From: JAVJST01 sp040219295
Lineage (GTDB): Bacteria; Pseudomonadota; Alphaproteobacteria; Rhodospirillales; Casp-alpha2
Length of the DNA stretch: 64,000 bases
Reading direction: 5' to 3'
NCBI GenBank assembly: GCA_040219295.1
Contig: JAVJST010000011.1
Span: 868,001 to 932,000, forward strand
The notes below the pieces were generated by a model, which saw only the letters and a program-made list of their open reading frames with translations, was not told the DNA's origin and made no database searches. Shown in pieces: positions 35,203 to 44,578 of this stretch. Each line of letters opens with the position of its first letter. Position 1 is the stretch's first letter. The position numbers and the translations under genes are program-made.

Positions 35203-35400
35203 ATGACAGCATTCGTCACCAACGCCACGGGCGCCGTCCGGCGTTTTCTTCGCGACCGTCGCGGCGCGACCGCGCTCGAGTACGGTCTGATCGTGATGTG
35301 CATCTTCCTCGCCATCATTGTCGCCGTGACGATGGTCGGCAACGACGCGTCCGATACCTTCAACTCGGTCGCCAATTCCATGGACAACGCGATCCAGTAA
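35203..35400 (+). CDS. Flp/Fap-type pilin (type IVb)
   Basis: A 65-residue prepilin. After a basic leader (VRRFLRDRR) come the processing site and the hydrophobic pilin helix: RRGATALEYGLIVMCIFLAIIVAV, where cleavage by a CpaA-type peptidase is expected after the glycine. It then ends in a short polar tail, which is the normal length for Flp. AGAGGAG lies about 12 nt before the ATG. The Tad assembly genes (cpaB, C, E, F, tadB and others) are not next to it in this window, so it depends on machinery elsewhere. Confidence 0.93.
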   Translation: MTAFVTNATGAVRRFLRDRRGATALEYGLIVMCIFLAIIVAVTMVGNDASDTFNSVANSMDNAIQ

Positions 35401-35775
35401 GTTCATCGGATTCTGCCTGAAAGGCGTGCCGGTTTCCTGATCTGAATACCGCGGGCCTGTTACACGACGATGACGTTCCTGGTGGAATCTTCGCGCGGCT
35501 GCCTGCGCAACTTCCGGCTCACACCCCGAACGGGGTGGACCAAGATTTTTCCGATTGTGGCTCAACACGTCACGATGCGGCAGAAATCCGCGGCCTGTGG
35601 GAAAGCCATACGCAATGGTGCGCTGCGGATAAAATATTGACTCTTGAATGTAACATAACGGTAACATTGCCTGCGAATAATGGCCGCCTTCCCGGACGTT
35701 GGGGGGAAGAAGTCGAAAACACGTCAAAGCGGATCGACAACGATTCGCGCGATAAATCCCAGGGAGTAATCGACA
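35401..35775. other. 375-bp intergenic region with a possible promoter for the importer
   Basis: The left half holds no feature that I can support. Near the right end, TTGACT (35637-35642) and TAACAT (35662-35667) could form a -35/-10 pair, though the 19-bp spacer is long. A direct repeat GTAACAT (35650-35656 and 35661-35667) overlaps it and could be an operator. A-GGGAG lies just before the binding-protein ATG. Confidence 0.35.
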
Positions 35776-37842
35776 ATGATGATCAGGAAGTTAGGTATCG
35801 CCGCGTTTGTCGGCGTCAGCGCTCTTGCGTTGCAAGTTGCGACGGCGTCGGGCTCCGCAGCGGCTTGCCCCGCGGTCACCGCCGCGGACATGATGGGTGT
35901 TGCCCCCGGCAAGTTCCCGCAACTCTACGAACTCGCGGACTACCAGGCGGCCGCCGGCTGCACCATGGAGTTCAGCGAAAACCCCTCGATCGCCAAGCTG
36001 AACGGCATGATCAAGGGCAACCCGGATTTGCCGCCGGTTGCCGAACGCCTGCCGGAAGAGCCGTTGGTCGTCGTGCCGTACCATTCGATCGGCAAGTACG
36101 GCGGGGTCTTCGACGCGCTGTCGAACGCGACGGAAGCCGGTACCTCCGACTTCCTGTCGACGCGCCATGTCAACCTGGTGCGGTATGCCGATGATCTCGA
36201 GCAGATCGTTCCGAACATCGCCAAAGGCTGGGAGTGGAACTCCGACTTCACGCAACTGACGTTCCATCTCCGCAAGGGCCACAAGTGGTCGGACGGTGCG
36301 CCGTTCACCTCGGCGGACGTCAAGTTCTGGTATGACAATCTGGCGCTCGATTCGAACGTCATCGAAAAGCCGAAGGACTACGTGCTGGTCGCCGGCGAAC
36401 GCATGACCGTCGAGACGCCGGACGAACAGACCGTCGTCTTCAAGCTGCCGGCGCCGAAGCCGGGCCTGCTGGCGCACTTCGCATTTTCCTACGCGCAGGG
36501 CTTCCAGCCGAAGCACTTCCTCGGCCAGTTCCATCCGGACATCGATTCCAACGCCGATGCGAACGCGCAGGCGCTCGGTTTCGAGAACGGCTATGCCGCC
36601 ATCGCTGCCTACTACGGCAATTCGGACTGGACGGACACGCCGACCCCGACCCTGGCGCACCCGGACAAGGTCGCCAACCTGCCGAAGATCACGATGCCGA
36701 CGCTTGAAAGCCACATCCTGATCAACGACACGACCGAGGGCCGTCACTTCGTCGCCAACCCGTACTTCCACATGGTCGACACCACGGGTCAGCAGCTGCC
36801 CTACATCAACGAGCAGGATGAAATCTACGCCAACGAGAACGAGGTTCGTCTGCTGAAGCTCGTCAACGGCGAGGCCGACTACAAGGCCCAGTCCCTTCAG
36901 CTCGCGGCAGCGCCGATGCTGCTCGACGGCATGGAGAAGGGTGACTACAACATCCAGCTCAAGCCGATGATCGCGATGCACCTGGTGTCGTTCAACCTGA
37001 CGGCGCCGGACCTCGAGAAGCGCAAGGTGTTCGGCAACCTGAAGTTCCGCGAAGCCATGTCCGTCGCCATCAACCGCGACGAGATCAACGAGGTCGCGTT
37101 CTTCGGCCAGGGCGAACCGCGCCAGTACATCGGTTTCTCGCCGCGTCCGAACTTCATCGACGAGAAGTGGCAGAAGCACAAGATCGAGTTCGATCCCGAC
37201 GGGGCCAAGGCCACGCTCGACGAACTCGGCGTCGTCGACAAGGACGGCGACGGATTCCGCGATCTGCCCAACGGCGACCGTCTGGTGCTCAACATCCAGT
37301 ACGCGACCCAGGGCATCGCCGGTCAGGTCGTCGAACTGGTCGCCCAGCACTGGACCAACGTCGGCATCAAGACGACCTCCAAGGAGGTCACGCCGGACGA
37401 GTACCGCTCGGCGCAGTCGTCGAACCAACTCGACATCGGCGCCTGGGAACTCGGCCGTCCTGTGCCGCTTATCCTCGGCCTCAACGAGCAGTTCGTGCCG
37501 CCGTTCGGCAACTACTTCGATCACCGCACCGGCATGCTCTGGGGCGAGTGGCTGGAGACCAACGGTGCCAGCGGTGTCGAGCCGCCGGACTGGGCCAAGC
37601 AGATGGTGGACGACATCAACGCGTTCCAGTCCGCTGAGCCCGGCACCAAGGCGTCGAACGATCTCGGTGCCAAACTCGTCGAGAACCTGACGGGCAACAT
37701 GGTCATGATCGGTCTGGTGCATTCGCCGTCGCCGATCTACCACCGCAACGCCCTGAAGAACTTCGCCGACTTCAAGACGGCATCCTACGAGTACTACCGG
37801 ACGTACCCGTACCTGCCGCAGCAGTGGTGGTTCGACGAATAG
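35776..37842 (+). CDS. Peptide/nickel-type ABC transporter substrate-binding protein (family 5)
   Basis: The 688-residue protein has a signal peptide (IAAFVGVSALALQVATASGSAAA) and the family 5 fold: YGGVFDAL near the N-terminus, then GWEWNSDFTQLTFHLRKGHKWSDGAPFTSADVKFWYDN, the signature region of SBP_bac_5. The C-terminal lobe has KFREAMSVAINRDEINEVAFFGQGEP. At this length it is about 150 residues longer than DppA or OppA. It binds a peptide or related solute in the periplasm for the four genes that follow. A hairpin terminator after its stop should make it more abundant than the permeases, as is usual. Confidence 0.93.
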   Translation: MMIRKLGIAAFVGVSALALQVATASGSAAACPAVTAADMMGVAPGKFPQLYELADYQAAAGCTMEFSENPSIAKLNGMIKGNPDLPPVAERLPEEPLVVVPYHSIGKYGGVFDALSNATEAGTSDFLSTRHVNLVRYADDLEQIVPNIAKGWEWNSDFTQLTFHLRKGHKWSDGAPFTSADVKFWYDNLALDSNVIEKPKDYVLVAGERMTVETPDEQTVVFKLPAPKPGLLAHFAFSYAQGFQPKHFLGQFHPDIDSNADANAQALGFENGYAAIAAYYGNSDWTDTPTPTLAHPDKVANLPKITMPTLESHILINDTTEGRHFVANPYFHMVDTTGQQLPYINEQDEIYANENEVRLLKLVNGEADYKAQSLQLAAAPMLLDGMEKGDYNIQLKPMIAMHLVSFNLTAPDLEKRKVFGNLKFREAMSVAINRDEINEVAFFGQGEPRQYIGFSPRPNFIDEKWQKHKIEFDPDGAKATLDELGVVDKDGDGFRDLPNGDRLVLNIQYATQGIAGQVVELVAQHWTNVGIKTTSKEVTPDEYRSAQSSNQLDIGAWELGRPVPLILGLNEQFVPPFGNYFDHRTGMLWGEWLETNGASGVEPPDWAKQMVDDINAFQSAEPGTKASNDLGAKLVENLTGNMVMIGLVHSPSPIYHRNALKNFADFKTASYEYYRTYPYLPQQWWFDE

Positions 37843-37857
37843 AACCAAGGTGACGAA

Positions 37858-37887
37858 GGGGTCGGACCTGATGGTCCGGCCCCTTTT
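37858..37887 (+). terminator. Intercistronic terminator/attenuator in the importer operon
   Basis: GGGGTCGGACC-TGAT-GGTCCGGCCCC (37858-37883) forms an 11-bp stem with one G-T pair and is followed by TTTT. It lies 16 bp after the binding-protein stop and 113 bp before the first permease, which fits partial termination that limits permease synthesis. Confidence 0.8.
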
Positions 37888-37999
37888 CGCCGTCCGGTGA
37901 AGACGGGGGAGTTGGACCCGGGCGGCAAATGAACTACTGATAAGACGAGCGGAAAAATCCGCCAACGAGGCCGACAACAACAACGGGCCTCAAACAGGG

Positions 38000-39019
38000 A
38001 TGCGGGGAATGCTGCAGTTCGCGCAGTTTGCGATGATGCGGTTCGGAATGGCGATCGTCACGTTGCTGATGGTCTCGTTCATCGTGTTTTCGCTGATGGA
38101 GATGGTGCCCGGCAACTGCGCCGAGCGGTACCTGGCCTTCAAGAATACCCAGGGTTCCAAGATCACCATCGAGGACATCCAGGCCGAGGAGAAACGCCTC
38201 GGGCTCGACCGGCCGTTCGTCATTCGCTGGGGGAGTTGGGTCGGCAATGTGTTCTTCAAGGGCGAATTCGGCGACAGCTGCATCCTGCGCGTCAACATCA
38301 ACGACCTGCTCGGCGAGAAGATCTGGATCTCGCTCGGGATCTGTTTTGCGGCGCTGTTCTTCGCCTATCTGATCGCCATACCCGTCGGCATCATATCGGC
38401 GGCGGTCAACAGACCGATCGCCAACAACGTTCTCAGGTTCCTGTCGTACCTCGGCCTGGCGTTGCCCAACTTCCTGCTGGCGCTGATGATCATGCTGTTC
38501 TCCACGGTGGTGTTCGGCGACAGCCTGACCGGCCTGTTCTCCAAGGAACTGCGCGACGCGCCGTGGTCGTTCGAAAAGATTCTCGATTTCCTGTCACATG
38601 CCTGGTTGCCGGTATTCATCCTCGGCTGGTCGGCGACCGCCTTCGCGCTGCAGACGGTGCGCGCGCTGATGTCTGATGAACTCGGCAAGCTCTACGTAAC
38701 GGCCGCGAAGGCGCGCGGCCTGCACGGTGCCAAGCTGCTGTGGCGCTACCCGGCGCGCCACGCGCTCGGGCCGATCGTCAACTCGCTCGGTTTCGATCTC
38801 AACCGTGTGTTCAACGAGCTGCCGATCGTGGCCGTGATCATGACCCTGACCGAGGCCGGCGCGCTGCTGCTCGAGGCCCTGGCCCGATCCAACGACCAGC
38901 AGCTCGCGGGCGCCATCATCTTCATGCTGACGGCGTCGATCGTGTTCCTCAACTTCGCGACGGACATGCTGCTCGCGGTCATCGATCCGCGCGTCCGCAA
39001 GAGCGTGATGGAGGGCTGA
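38000..39019 (+). CDS. ABC transporter permease, DppB/OppB type
   Basis: The 339-residue protein begins with FGMAIVTLLMVSFIVFSLMEMVPGN, the typical first helix and periplasmic loop of DppB-type permeases. After several hydrophobic segments it has the cytoplasmic EAA-like loop LYVTAAKARGLHGAKLLWRYPARHALGPI, which docks on the ATPases. The periplasmic loop after helix 1 is normal in size. It pairs with the next permease; 4 bp separate the two genes. The first ATG at 38000 is preceded closely by AGGG, and a second at 38009 is possible. Confidence 0.93.
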   Translation: MRGMLQFAQFAMMRFGMAIVTLLMVSFIVFSLMEMVPGNCAERYLAFKNTQGSKITIEDIQAEEKRLGLDRPFVIRWGSWVGNVFFKGEFGDSCILRVNINDLLGEKIWISLGICFAALFFAYLIAIPVGIISAAVNRPIANNVLRFLSYLGLALPNFLLALMIMLFSTVVFGDSLTGLFSKELRDAPWSFEKILDFLSHAWLPVFILGWSATAFALQTVRALMSDELGKLYVTAAKARGLHGAKLLWRYPARHALGPIVNSLGFDLNRVFNELPIVAVIMTLTEAGALLLEALARSNDQQLAGAIIFMLTASIVFLNFATDMLLAVIDPRVRKSVMEG

Positions 39020-39023
39020 CGGA

Positions 39024-40223
39024 ATGAGCGATCAGACGACTCTCAGCGCTGCCGAACTCGCGGAACTGAAGCGCAAGGAAGCCTACTTCACGGCGAGCCA
39101 GTTCGAACTGATCTGGGCGCGCTTCAAGAAGAACAAGACCGCCATGGTCGCGGCCGGCGTGCTGCTGACCCTGATCTTCATGGGGCTCGCGGCGCCGTTC
39201 CTGTCGCCGTACGATCCGACCATCGCCGGGCGCAATCCCGACTACCAGAACGGCGCGCCGACGATCCCCAGCTTCTGCGACCAGAACGGCTGTTCGATGC
39301 GGCCGTTCATCCACGGCGTCGAACGCTACCGCGGCATCGAAACCAACTTCCGCTGGGTTACCAAGATCAACCCGGACAAGCGGGTCTACCTCGAGTTCTT
39401 CGTCCAGAGCTGGGAGTACACGCTGTTCGAGATCGACATCAGCCTTCCGGGCAAGGCGCTCGATTTCTACTGGGGCGGCCTGAAGTTCGACACGCACCTG
39501 TTCGGGCTCGAGGGCGGCGTGCCCGGCATCCATCTGTTCGGCACCGACGCCGGCGGCAAGGACATCTTCTCGCGAACGCTGCACGCGATATGGACGTCGC
39601 TCGCGGTCGGCACCATCGGCATGGTGATCGGCTTTTTCCTGGCGTTGATCATCGGCGGCGTATCCGGCTACTTCGGCGGGTGGATCGACGGCGTGCTGCA
39701 AATGATCACCGATGCGGTCAGAACCGTGCCGGCCATTCCGCTGTTCATGGCGCTCGCCGCATTCGTGCCGCCGGAATGGAGCTCCGAGGCGCGGTTCTTC
39801 TTCATCTCGATCATTCTCGGCCTGATCTCGTGGCCGACCCTGGCACGACGCATCCGCACCCACCTGCTGACCGAGCGGAACCAGGAGTACGTGCTCGCGG
39901 CGCAGCTCTGTGGCGCGCCGGCGGGGCACGTCATCCGGCGTCATCTGCTGCCGAGTTTCACCAGCTACATCATCGTCGATCTGGTGATCTCGTTTCCTTA
40001 CATGGTGCTGTCGGAAACCGCGCTCAGCTTCATCGGTCTCGGCCTCAAGGAGCCGGTCAACTCGCTCGGCGTACTGCTGCAGAACGTGACCAACGCGGAC
40101 GTGCTGCTGAACTACCAGTGGTACTTCATCCCGGTGCTCTTCTTCGTCACCATGGTTCTCGCCTTTGTCTTCGTCGGTGACGGTCTCCGCGACGCCGCCG
40201 ACCCCTACTCGGATCGCAAGTGA
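39024..40223 (+). CDS. ABC transporter permease, DppC/OppC type, with enlarged periplasmic loop
   Basis: The 399-residue protein has a cytosolic N-terminal segment, a first helix (MVAAGVLLTLIFMGLAAPFL) and then an unusually long hydrophilic loop of about 120 residues (YDPTIAGRNPDYQNG to GVPGIHLFGTDAGGKD) before the core helices. DppC itself is about 300 residues. The LFGTDAGGKDIFSR motif and the EAA-like loop EYVLAAQLCGAPAGHVIRRHLLPS are typical. The stop overlaps the next ATG (TGATG at 40221-40225). The large loop could contact the large binding protein. Confidence 0.93.
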   Translation: MSDQTTLSAAELAELKRKEAYFTASQFELIWARFKKNKTAMVAAGVLLTLIFMGLAAPFLSPYDPTIAGRNPDYQNGAPTIPSFCDQNGCSMRPFIHGVERYRGIETNFRWVTKINPDKRVYLEFFVQSWEYTLFEIDISLPGKALDFYWGGLKFDTHLFGLEGGVPGIHLFGTDAGGKDIFSRTLHAIWTSLAVGTIGMVIGFFLALIIGGVSGYFGGWIDGVLQMITDAVRTVPAIPLFMALAAFVPPEWSSEARFFFISIILGLISWPTLARRIRTHLLTERNQEYVLAAQLCGAPAGHVIRRHLLPSFTSYIIVDLVISFPYMVLSETALSFIGLGLKEPVNSLGVLLQNVTNADVLLNYQWYFIPVLFFVTMVLAFVFVGDGLRDAADPYSDRK

Positions 40224-41233
40224 TGAACGCTGGAAACGACCTCCTGAAAGTCGAAGACCTGCGGATCAGGTTCCGTACCGACGAGGGGCTGATCACGGCT
40301 GTCGACGGCGTATCGTTCGAGGTCAAGGCCGGCGAGGTGCTCGGCCTGGTCGGCGAGTCGGGTTCCGGAAAATCGGTGACCGCCAAGTCGATCATGCGGC
40401 TCAACGCCGACAACACGGTGTACGGGGACGGCAGCCGCATCACGCTGAGTGCCGGCGACAACGTTGTCGACGTGCTGACGCTGGCAAAGGCCCGCGACCT
40501 CAACATCGTCCGCGGTGGCGCGGTCTCCATGATCTTCCAGGAGCCGATGGCCAGTTTCGCGCCGGCCATCACCGTCGGCGACCAGATGGTCGAGCAGCTC
40601 CTGCTGCATTCGGACATGACCAAGGCGCAGGCCAGGACCCATTCGATCGACATGCTGGCGCGGGTCGGCATCCCCGATCCGGCGCACCGCTTCGAACAGT
40701 ACGCGTTCGAGTTCTCTGGCGGCATGCGCCAGCGTGCAATGATCGCCATGGCGCTGTCGACGCAGCCCAAGTTGCTGATCGCCGACGAACCGACCACCGC
40801 GCTGGACGTCACCATCCAGGCACAGGTTATCGAACTGATGAAGGATCTCGTCACCGAGTTCGGCATGGGCATCATCTTCATCACCCACGATCTCGGCGTG
40901 ATCGCCCAGACCGCCGACAACGTCGCGGTAATGTACCTCGGCAAGCTGGTCGAGTACGGGCCGGTACGCGACGTCATTCACAAGCCGGCGCACCCGTATA
41001 CCCAGGGGCTGATCAACGCGCTGCCTGATCTCGACGATCTCGAGACCGCGCTGAAACCGGTGCCGGGCGACATCCCGAGCCCGCTCGAGCGGCCCAGCGG
41101 CTGCGTCTTCCATACCCGGTGTCCGTCCGCCATTCAGGGCACCTGCGACGCCGTCGTGCCCGAAATGATCTCCGCCGGCGAGAACCACTCCGCGGCCTGC
41201 GTGCTGCTCGATCAGCAAAGGAAGGCGTCATGA
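40223..41233 (+). CDS. ABC transporter ATP-binding protein, DppD/OppD type
   Basis: The 336-residue protein has Walker A GESGSGKSV, a Q-loop at IFQEPMASF, the signature SGGMRQRAMIAMAL, Walker B LLIADEPTTALD and the H-loop FITHD. The C-terminal oligo_HPY region, with SPLERPSGCVFHTRCPSA, carries three of the cysteines that form the family's cluster-binding loop. It powers the importer together with the next protein. I chose ATG 40223; the GTG at 40220 adds one residue. Both ends overlap its neighbours, so the operon is tightly coupled. Confidence 0.96.
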   Translation: MNAGNDLLKVEDLRIRFRTDEGLITAVDGVSFEVKAGEVLGLVGESGSGKSVTAKSIMRLNADNTVYGDGSRITLSAGDNVVDVLTLAKARDLNIVRGGAVSMIFQEPMASFAPAITVGDQMVEQLLLHSDMTKAQARTHSIDMLARVGIPDPAHRFEQYAFEFSGGMRQRAMIAMALSTQPKLLIADEPTTALDVTIQAQVIELMKDLVTEFGMGIIFITHDLGVIAQTADNVAVMYLGKLVEYGPVRDVIHKPAHPYTQGLINALPDLDDLETALKPVPGDIPSPLERPSGCVFHTRCPSAIQGTCDAVVPEMISAGENHSAACVLLDQQRKAS

Positions 41234-42240
41234 GCGGCGAGGCGCACAGCGACAACCTGATCACGCTCAAGAACCTCTCGGTCGACTACCCGCTCGGCGG
41301 CGGCGTGCTGAGCAAGAAGATGGTGCTGCGCGCGGTCGAGGGCATCGACCTCGAGATCAAGAAGGGCACGTTCTTCGGGCTCGTCGGCGAGTCGGGATCC
41401 GGCAAGACGACACTCGGGCGCGCCATCCTCAAGGCGGCGCCCATCGGCGATGGCGAGATCCATTTCAATGACGACGGCAACACCATCCGCATCGACGAGA
41501 TGGACGCGGAGCAGACACGCGAGTTCCGCAAGAAGGCGCAGCTCATCTTTCAGGACCCGTACGCGGCGCTGAGCCCGCGCATGACCGTGCGCGACATCAT
41601 CGCCGAACCGCTCGAGGTCATGAAGATCACGTCGTCGCGTGAGGAAACCGACAAGCGGGTGCGCGAGATTGCGGCCAAGTGCCGGCTCAACCTTGAGCAC
41701 CTGCGCCGCTTCCCGCATGCCTTCTCGGGGGGCCAGCGTCAACGCATCTCGATTGCCCGCGCGCTCGTCTGCCAGCCCCAGTTCGTCGTCGCCGACGAGA
41801 GTGTCGCGGCACTCGACGTCTCGATCCAGGCCGACATCCTCAATCTGCTGAAGTCTCTGCAGAAGGATCTCGGCATCACCTTCCTGTTCATCAGTCACGA
41901 CCTCAGCGTCGTCGCCCATACCTGCGACGTGGTCGCCGTGCTCTATTTGGGCCGGCTCGTCGAGATGGCGCCGCGCGCCTCGCTGTTCGCCAACCGGCTG
42001 CATCCCTACACACGGGCGCTGTTGTCGGCGATTCCGCACCTCGACCCCGATCATCAGGCGAAAGCGATCAAGCTCGAAGGCGAGATTCCGAGCCCCGCCA
42101 ATCCGCCGTCGGGATGCCGCTTCCACACCCGGTGCCCGCACGCCCGTGACCGCTGCAAGGCGGAGGTGCCTGAGTGGCGCGAGGCCAAGCCCGAGCATTT
42201 CGTGGCGTGTCACTTCGCGGAGGAACTGGCCGAAACCTGA
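41230..42240 (+). CDS. ABC transporter ATP-binding protein, DppF/OppF type
   Basis: The 336-residue protein begins at the ATG that overlaps the previous stop (ATGA). It has Walker A GESGSGKTT, Q-loop LIFQDPYAAL, signature SGGQRQRISIARAL, Walker B FVVADESVAALD (Glu-Ser instead of Glu-Pro after Asp) and H-loop FISHD. The C-terminal oligo_HPY domain has the PSGCRFHTRCPHARDRC cysteine-rich loop. It forms a heterodimer with the DppD-type subunit. A 224-bp gap without recognisable features follows. Confidence 0.96.
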   Translation: MSGEAHSDNLITLKNLSVDYPLGGGVLSKKMVLRAVEGIDLEIKKGTFFGLVGESGSGKTTLGRAILKAAPIGDGEIHFNDDGNTIRIDEMDAEQTREFRKKAQLIFQDPYAALSPRMTVRDIIAEPLEVMKITSSREETDKRVREIAAKCRLNLEHLRRFPHAFSGGQRQRISIARALVCQPQFVVADESVAALDVSIQADILNLLKSLQKDLGITFLFISHDLSVVAHTCDVVAVLYLGRLVEMAPRASLFANRLHPYTRALLSAIPHLDPDHQAKAIKLEGEIPSPANPPSGCRFHTRCPHARDRCKAEVPEWREAKPEHFVACHFAEELAET

Positions 42241-42464
42241 CATCGCCGGCCCTGGGTTCCGATCCGGCCAGTCACCCCCTGCGGACGACGTCGCCTGAAT
42301 ACTGATCTGACCTTCGGGGATCAATGCAGTTAGCGTTTCGTGTTGACGACAGTCTTGCGGTATCGTTGTCGCGACAAGGGGGCTCGGATCGATGACGACT
42401 CAGACAGCGCAGTCGGCACGCGGCGTCACGGCGGCGTGTCTGATCTTCCAACGGTAAACATCCG

Positions 42465-42980
42465 ATGTTGTGGCAGCATAACTCCGGATGGTCCTACGAA
42501 CACTATCCAATCGAGGAGGACCCGGGACGTTTCGCACCGTTCGAATCGCTCGTCCTTCTCTGGCGATCGAAGTGGTCGGCGAACCGGTTGCCCGGGTGGT
42601 CGTCCTTCGAACTGCTGGATCTTTCGGAGTGGTGGGGTGCGCTCGCGGTGTTCGACGCGGTGGAGGGCGATCCATACGCCTTCGACGTGAGGCTTTGGGG
42701 AACCTTGCTGGTCGAACTGGGCGGCTTTGACCTCACAGGACAACGGCTCGCTCCGGGACCGGAAACCAACGACGAAGACACCAAGCAGATCACCCGCGCC
42801 GATGTCGAGGCCTGGCGCAGGTCGATCGACGACCGGACGATCTGCATGGCCCAGGGACCGGTTCACGTCGAATTGCGAAACATCGGGCTGCTGCGTTATG
42901 TGGTTCTGCCGCTTGGCGACGACGGCCTGAACGCGAACCAGGTGCTCTATGCGGAACTTTCCGAGTTCCCCGACGACTGA
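42465..42980 (+). CDS. PAS_5 domain protein, copy 2
   Basis: The 171-residue protein is a distant paralogue of the one at 26028-26564. Shared features are the LLWRSKW helix, the P-GWSSFELLDLSEWWG segment matching W-SDFDLMDFKGWWG, the FDVRLWGTLL strand matching FTLWGTRL, and a final VVLPLGDDGLNANQVLYAELS strand. It has no output domain. The two copies differ most in the loop before the last strand. It lies alone between the importer operon and an FkbM-type methyltransferase gene, 86 bp apart. Confidence 0.75.
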   Translation: MLWQHNSGWSYEHYPIEEDPGRFAPFESLVLLWRSKWSANRLPGWSSFELLDLSEWWGALAVFDAVEGDPYAFDVRLWGTLLVELGGFDLTGQRLAPGPETNDEDTKQITRADVEAWRRSIDDRTICMAQGPVHVELRNIGLLRYVVLPLGDDGLNANQVLYAELSEFPDD

Positions 42981-43066
42981 CCGGTGGGTGAAGCAGCCTC
43001 GGTGCTCCCGTGGGGACTCTGACGTGACACGGAGGATTTTCAAGATGGCGGCGAGGACGAAGACAG

Positions 43067-44575
43067 ATGACCGGTGACCGTCGCCTTCGAATGTTCCAGA
43101 TCGGCGATGGCCTCGAAATCTGCCTGCCCGACACGTTACAGGAGATGGCGACGTACGTCTTTCTCGAACAGGAAGCGTGGTTCGAGGACGAGGTTGGATT
43201 CGTGCGGCGGTATCTGGAGCCGGGGATGCGGGCCGTCGACATCGGCGCTGCCTACGGTGCCTATGCGCTTGTCATGGCCAAGGCGGTCGGTCCGACGGGT
43301 CGGTTGTGGTGCTACGAGCCGGTTGCGGCCACGGCAGCGGCCTTGCGTCGCAGCGTCGAGCGCAACGCCCATGGTTGGGTTGACGTTGTCGAGGCCGCCG
43401 TCGCGGATGCCGATGGCGAAGCCGAGATTCACGTCGGCGGCGACGTTGAACTCAGCACCCTGGTGCCCAACCGGACTTTCGATGCAAGGCGCCGCGAGAT
43501 CGTGCGGACCGTCGACTTTGGCCGGGAGGCCGGACGGCTGGAGTTTGGTGCACTAGATTTCGTGAAGCTTGACGCCGAGGGTATGGAAATGGCGATCGTC
43601 GACGCCGCACCGGCAGTGTTTGCGCCGGAGGACGGTCCGGGCCCGTTGGTGATGATGGAAATGTACGCCGGTGCGGCGACATCCAACCGTGAGCCTTGCG
43701 AGCGAATGAAACGACTTGGCATGGAGGCGTATCGTTTGCTTCGCGGACCGAACGTTCTCGTGCCGCTTGAGGGCGAGCCGCTCACCAGCGAAACGTTGAA
43801 TGCGTTCTTCTGCATGCCGGCCCGGGCACAGTCGCTGGCGGAACGGGGACTGCTGGTTCGGCATCTGCCAGAGGTCTCGGCGCCGCCGGGAACTTGGTTG
43901 TCCCTCGTCCGCACGGCTCGGTGGTTCGAGTTGCAGTCCGACGTGATCGGCGGACTCGGCGACTTCCCTAGATCCAACGACGAGCGCGACTATATGGCCG
44001 CACTCGACCTCTTCGCCGTCTACACTGCGGACCGACAGGGTCGGCCGCCGGCCGAACGCGTAGCGGCGTTGAAGCGCAGCTTTGAGGCTTTGAAAACCCT
44101 GTGCGAACGCGCGCCACGTCTCGAACGATATCTCTCGCTGGCGCGGATCGGCCGAGAGTACAGCGAGGTGCCGCAAACCCAGGTTGCGTTGGCCGCGTTC
44201 ATTAAAGCGTTGATGGAGAGCCCCGATCCGATCACCTTTTCCGAGCCGTTCCTCCTCCCGTCGCGGCGCATCGAACGACTGTTGGACGAGGGCAACATTC
44301 GACCCAGCGAGCGTTCGATGGAGGCGCTGATCGAGATGGCTGGGTCCGCGACGATCGAGGTCTACGAACTGCATCGGCATCTGTCGTCCTATTTCACAGC
44401 CAACGAGATCGACTCATTGCTGCGCATCGTTCAATCGCTGCCTTACGCCAGTGCCGAGATCGAGCGTCGATTGCTTCTGAAATCCGCACGCGATATCGAT
44501 GACATCGCACCGTCTGCGTTCTTCGCGCAATCGGCGGAGCCGCCACTGAACCCGGATATCTGGCGGCCCGCGTAA
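43067..44575 (+). CDS. FkbM-family methyltransferase with a long C-terminal helical extension
   Basis: The 502-residue protein has an FkbM domain in about residues 35-240: MRAVDIGAAYGAYALVMAKAVGPTGRLWCYEP (SAM-binding motif I and the acidic E-P), VVEAAVADADGEAEIHV, and DFVKLDAEGMEMAIV, the FkbM landmark. The remaining 260 residues (about 245-502) are helical and charged, with no recognised domain. FkbM enzymes O-methylate sugars or small molecules. It sits by itself, convergent with the pirin gene. Confidence 0.85.
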   Translation: MTGDRRLRMFQIGDGLEICLPDTLQEMATYVFLEQEAWFEDEVGFVRRYLEPGMRAVDIGAAYGAYALVMAKAVGPTGRLWCYEPVAATAAALRRSVERNAHGWVDVVEAAVADADGEAEIHVGGDVELSTLVPNRTFDARRREIVRTVDFGREAGRLEFGALDFVKLDAEGMEMAIVDAAPAVFAPEDGPGPLVMMEMYAGAATSNREPCERMKRLGMEAYRLLRGPNVLVPLEGEPLTSETLNAFFCMPARAQSLAERGLLVRHLPEVSAPPGTWLSLVRTARWFELQSDVIGGLGDFPRSNDERDYMAALDLFAVYTADRQGRPPAERVAALKRSFEALKTLCERAPRLERYLSLARIGREYSEVPQTQVALAAFIKALMESPDPITFSEPFLLPSRRIERLLDEGNIRPSERSMEALIEMAGSATIEVYELHRHLSSYFTANEIDSLLRIVQSLPYASAEIERRLLLKSARDIDDIAPSAFFAQSAEPPLNPDIWRPA

Positions 44576-44578
44576 GCG

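Noticed and set aside
35791..37983. A 730-codon minus-strand frame opposite the substrate-binding protein
   Set aside because: Antisense to an unmistakable family 5 binding protein; composition is that of mirrored codons.
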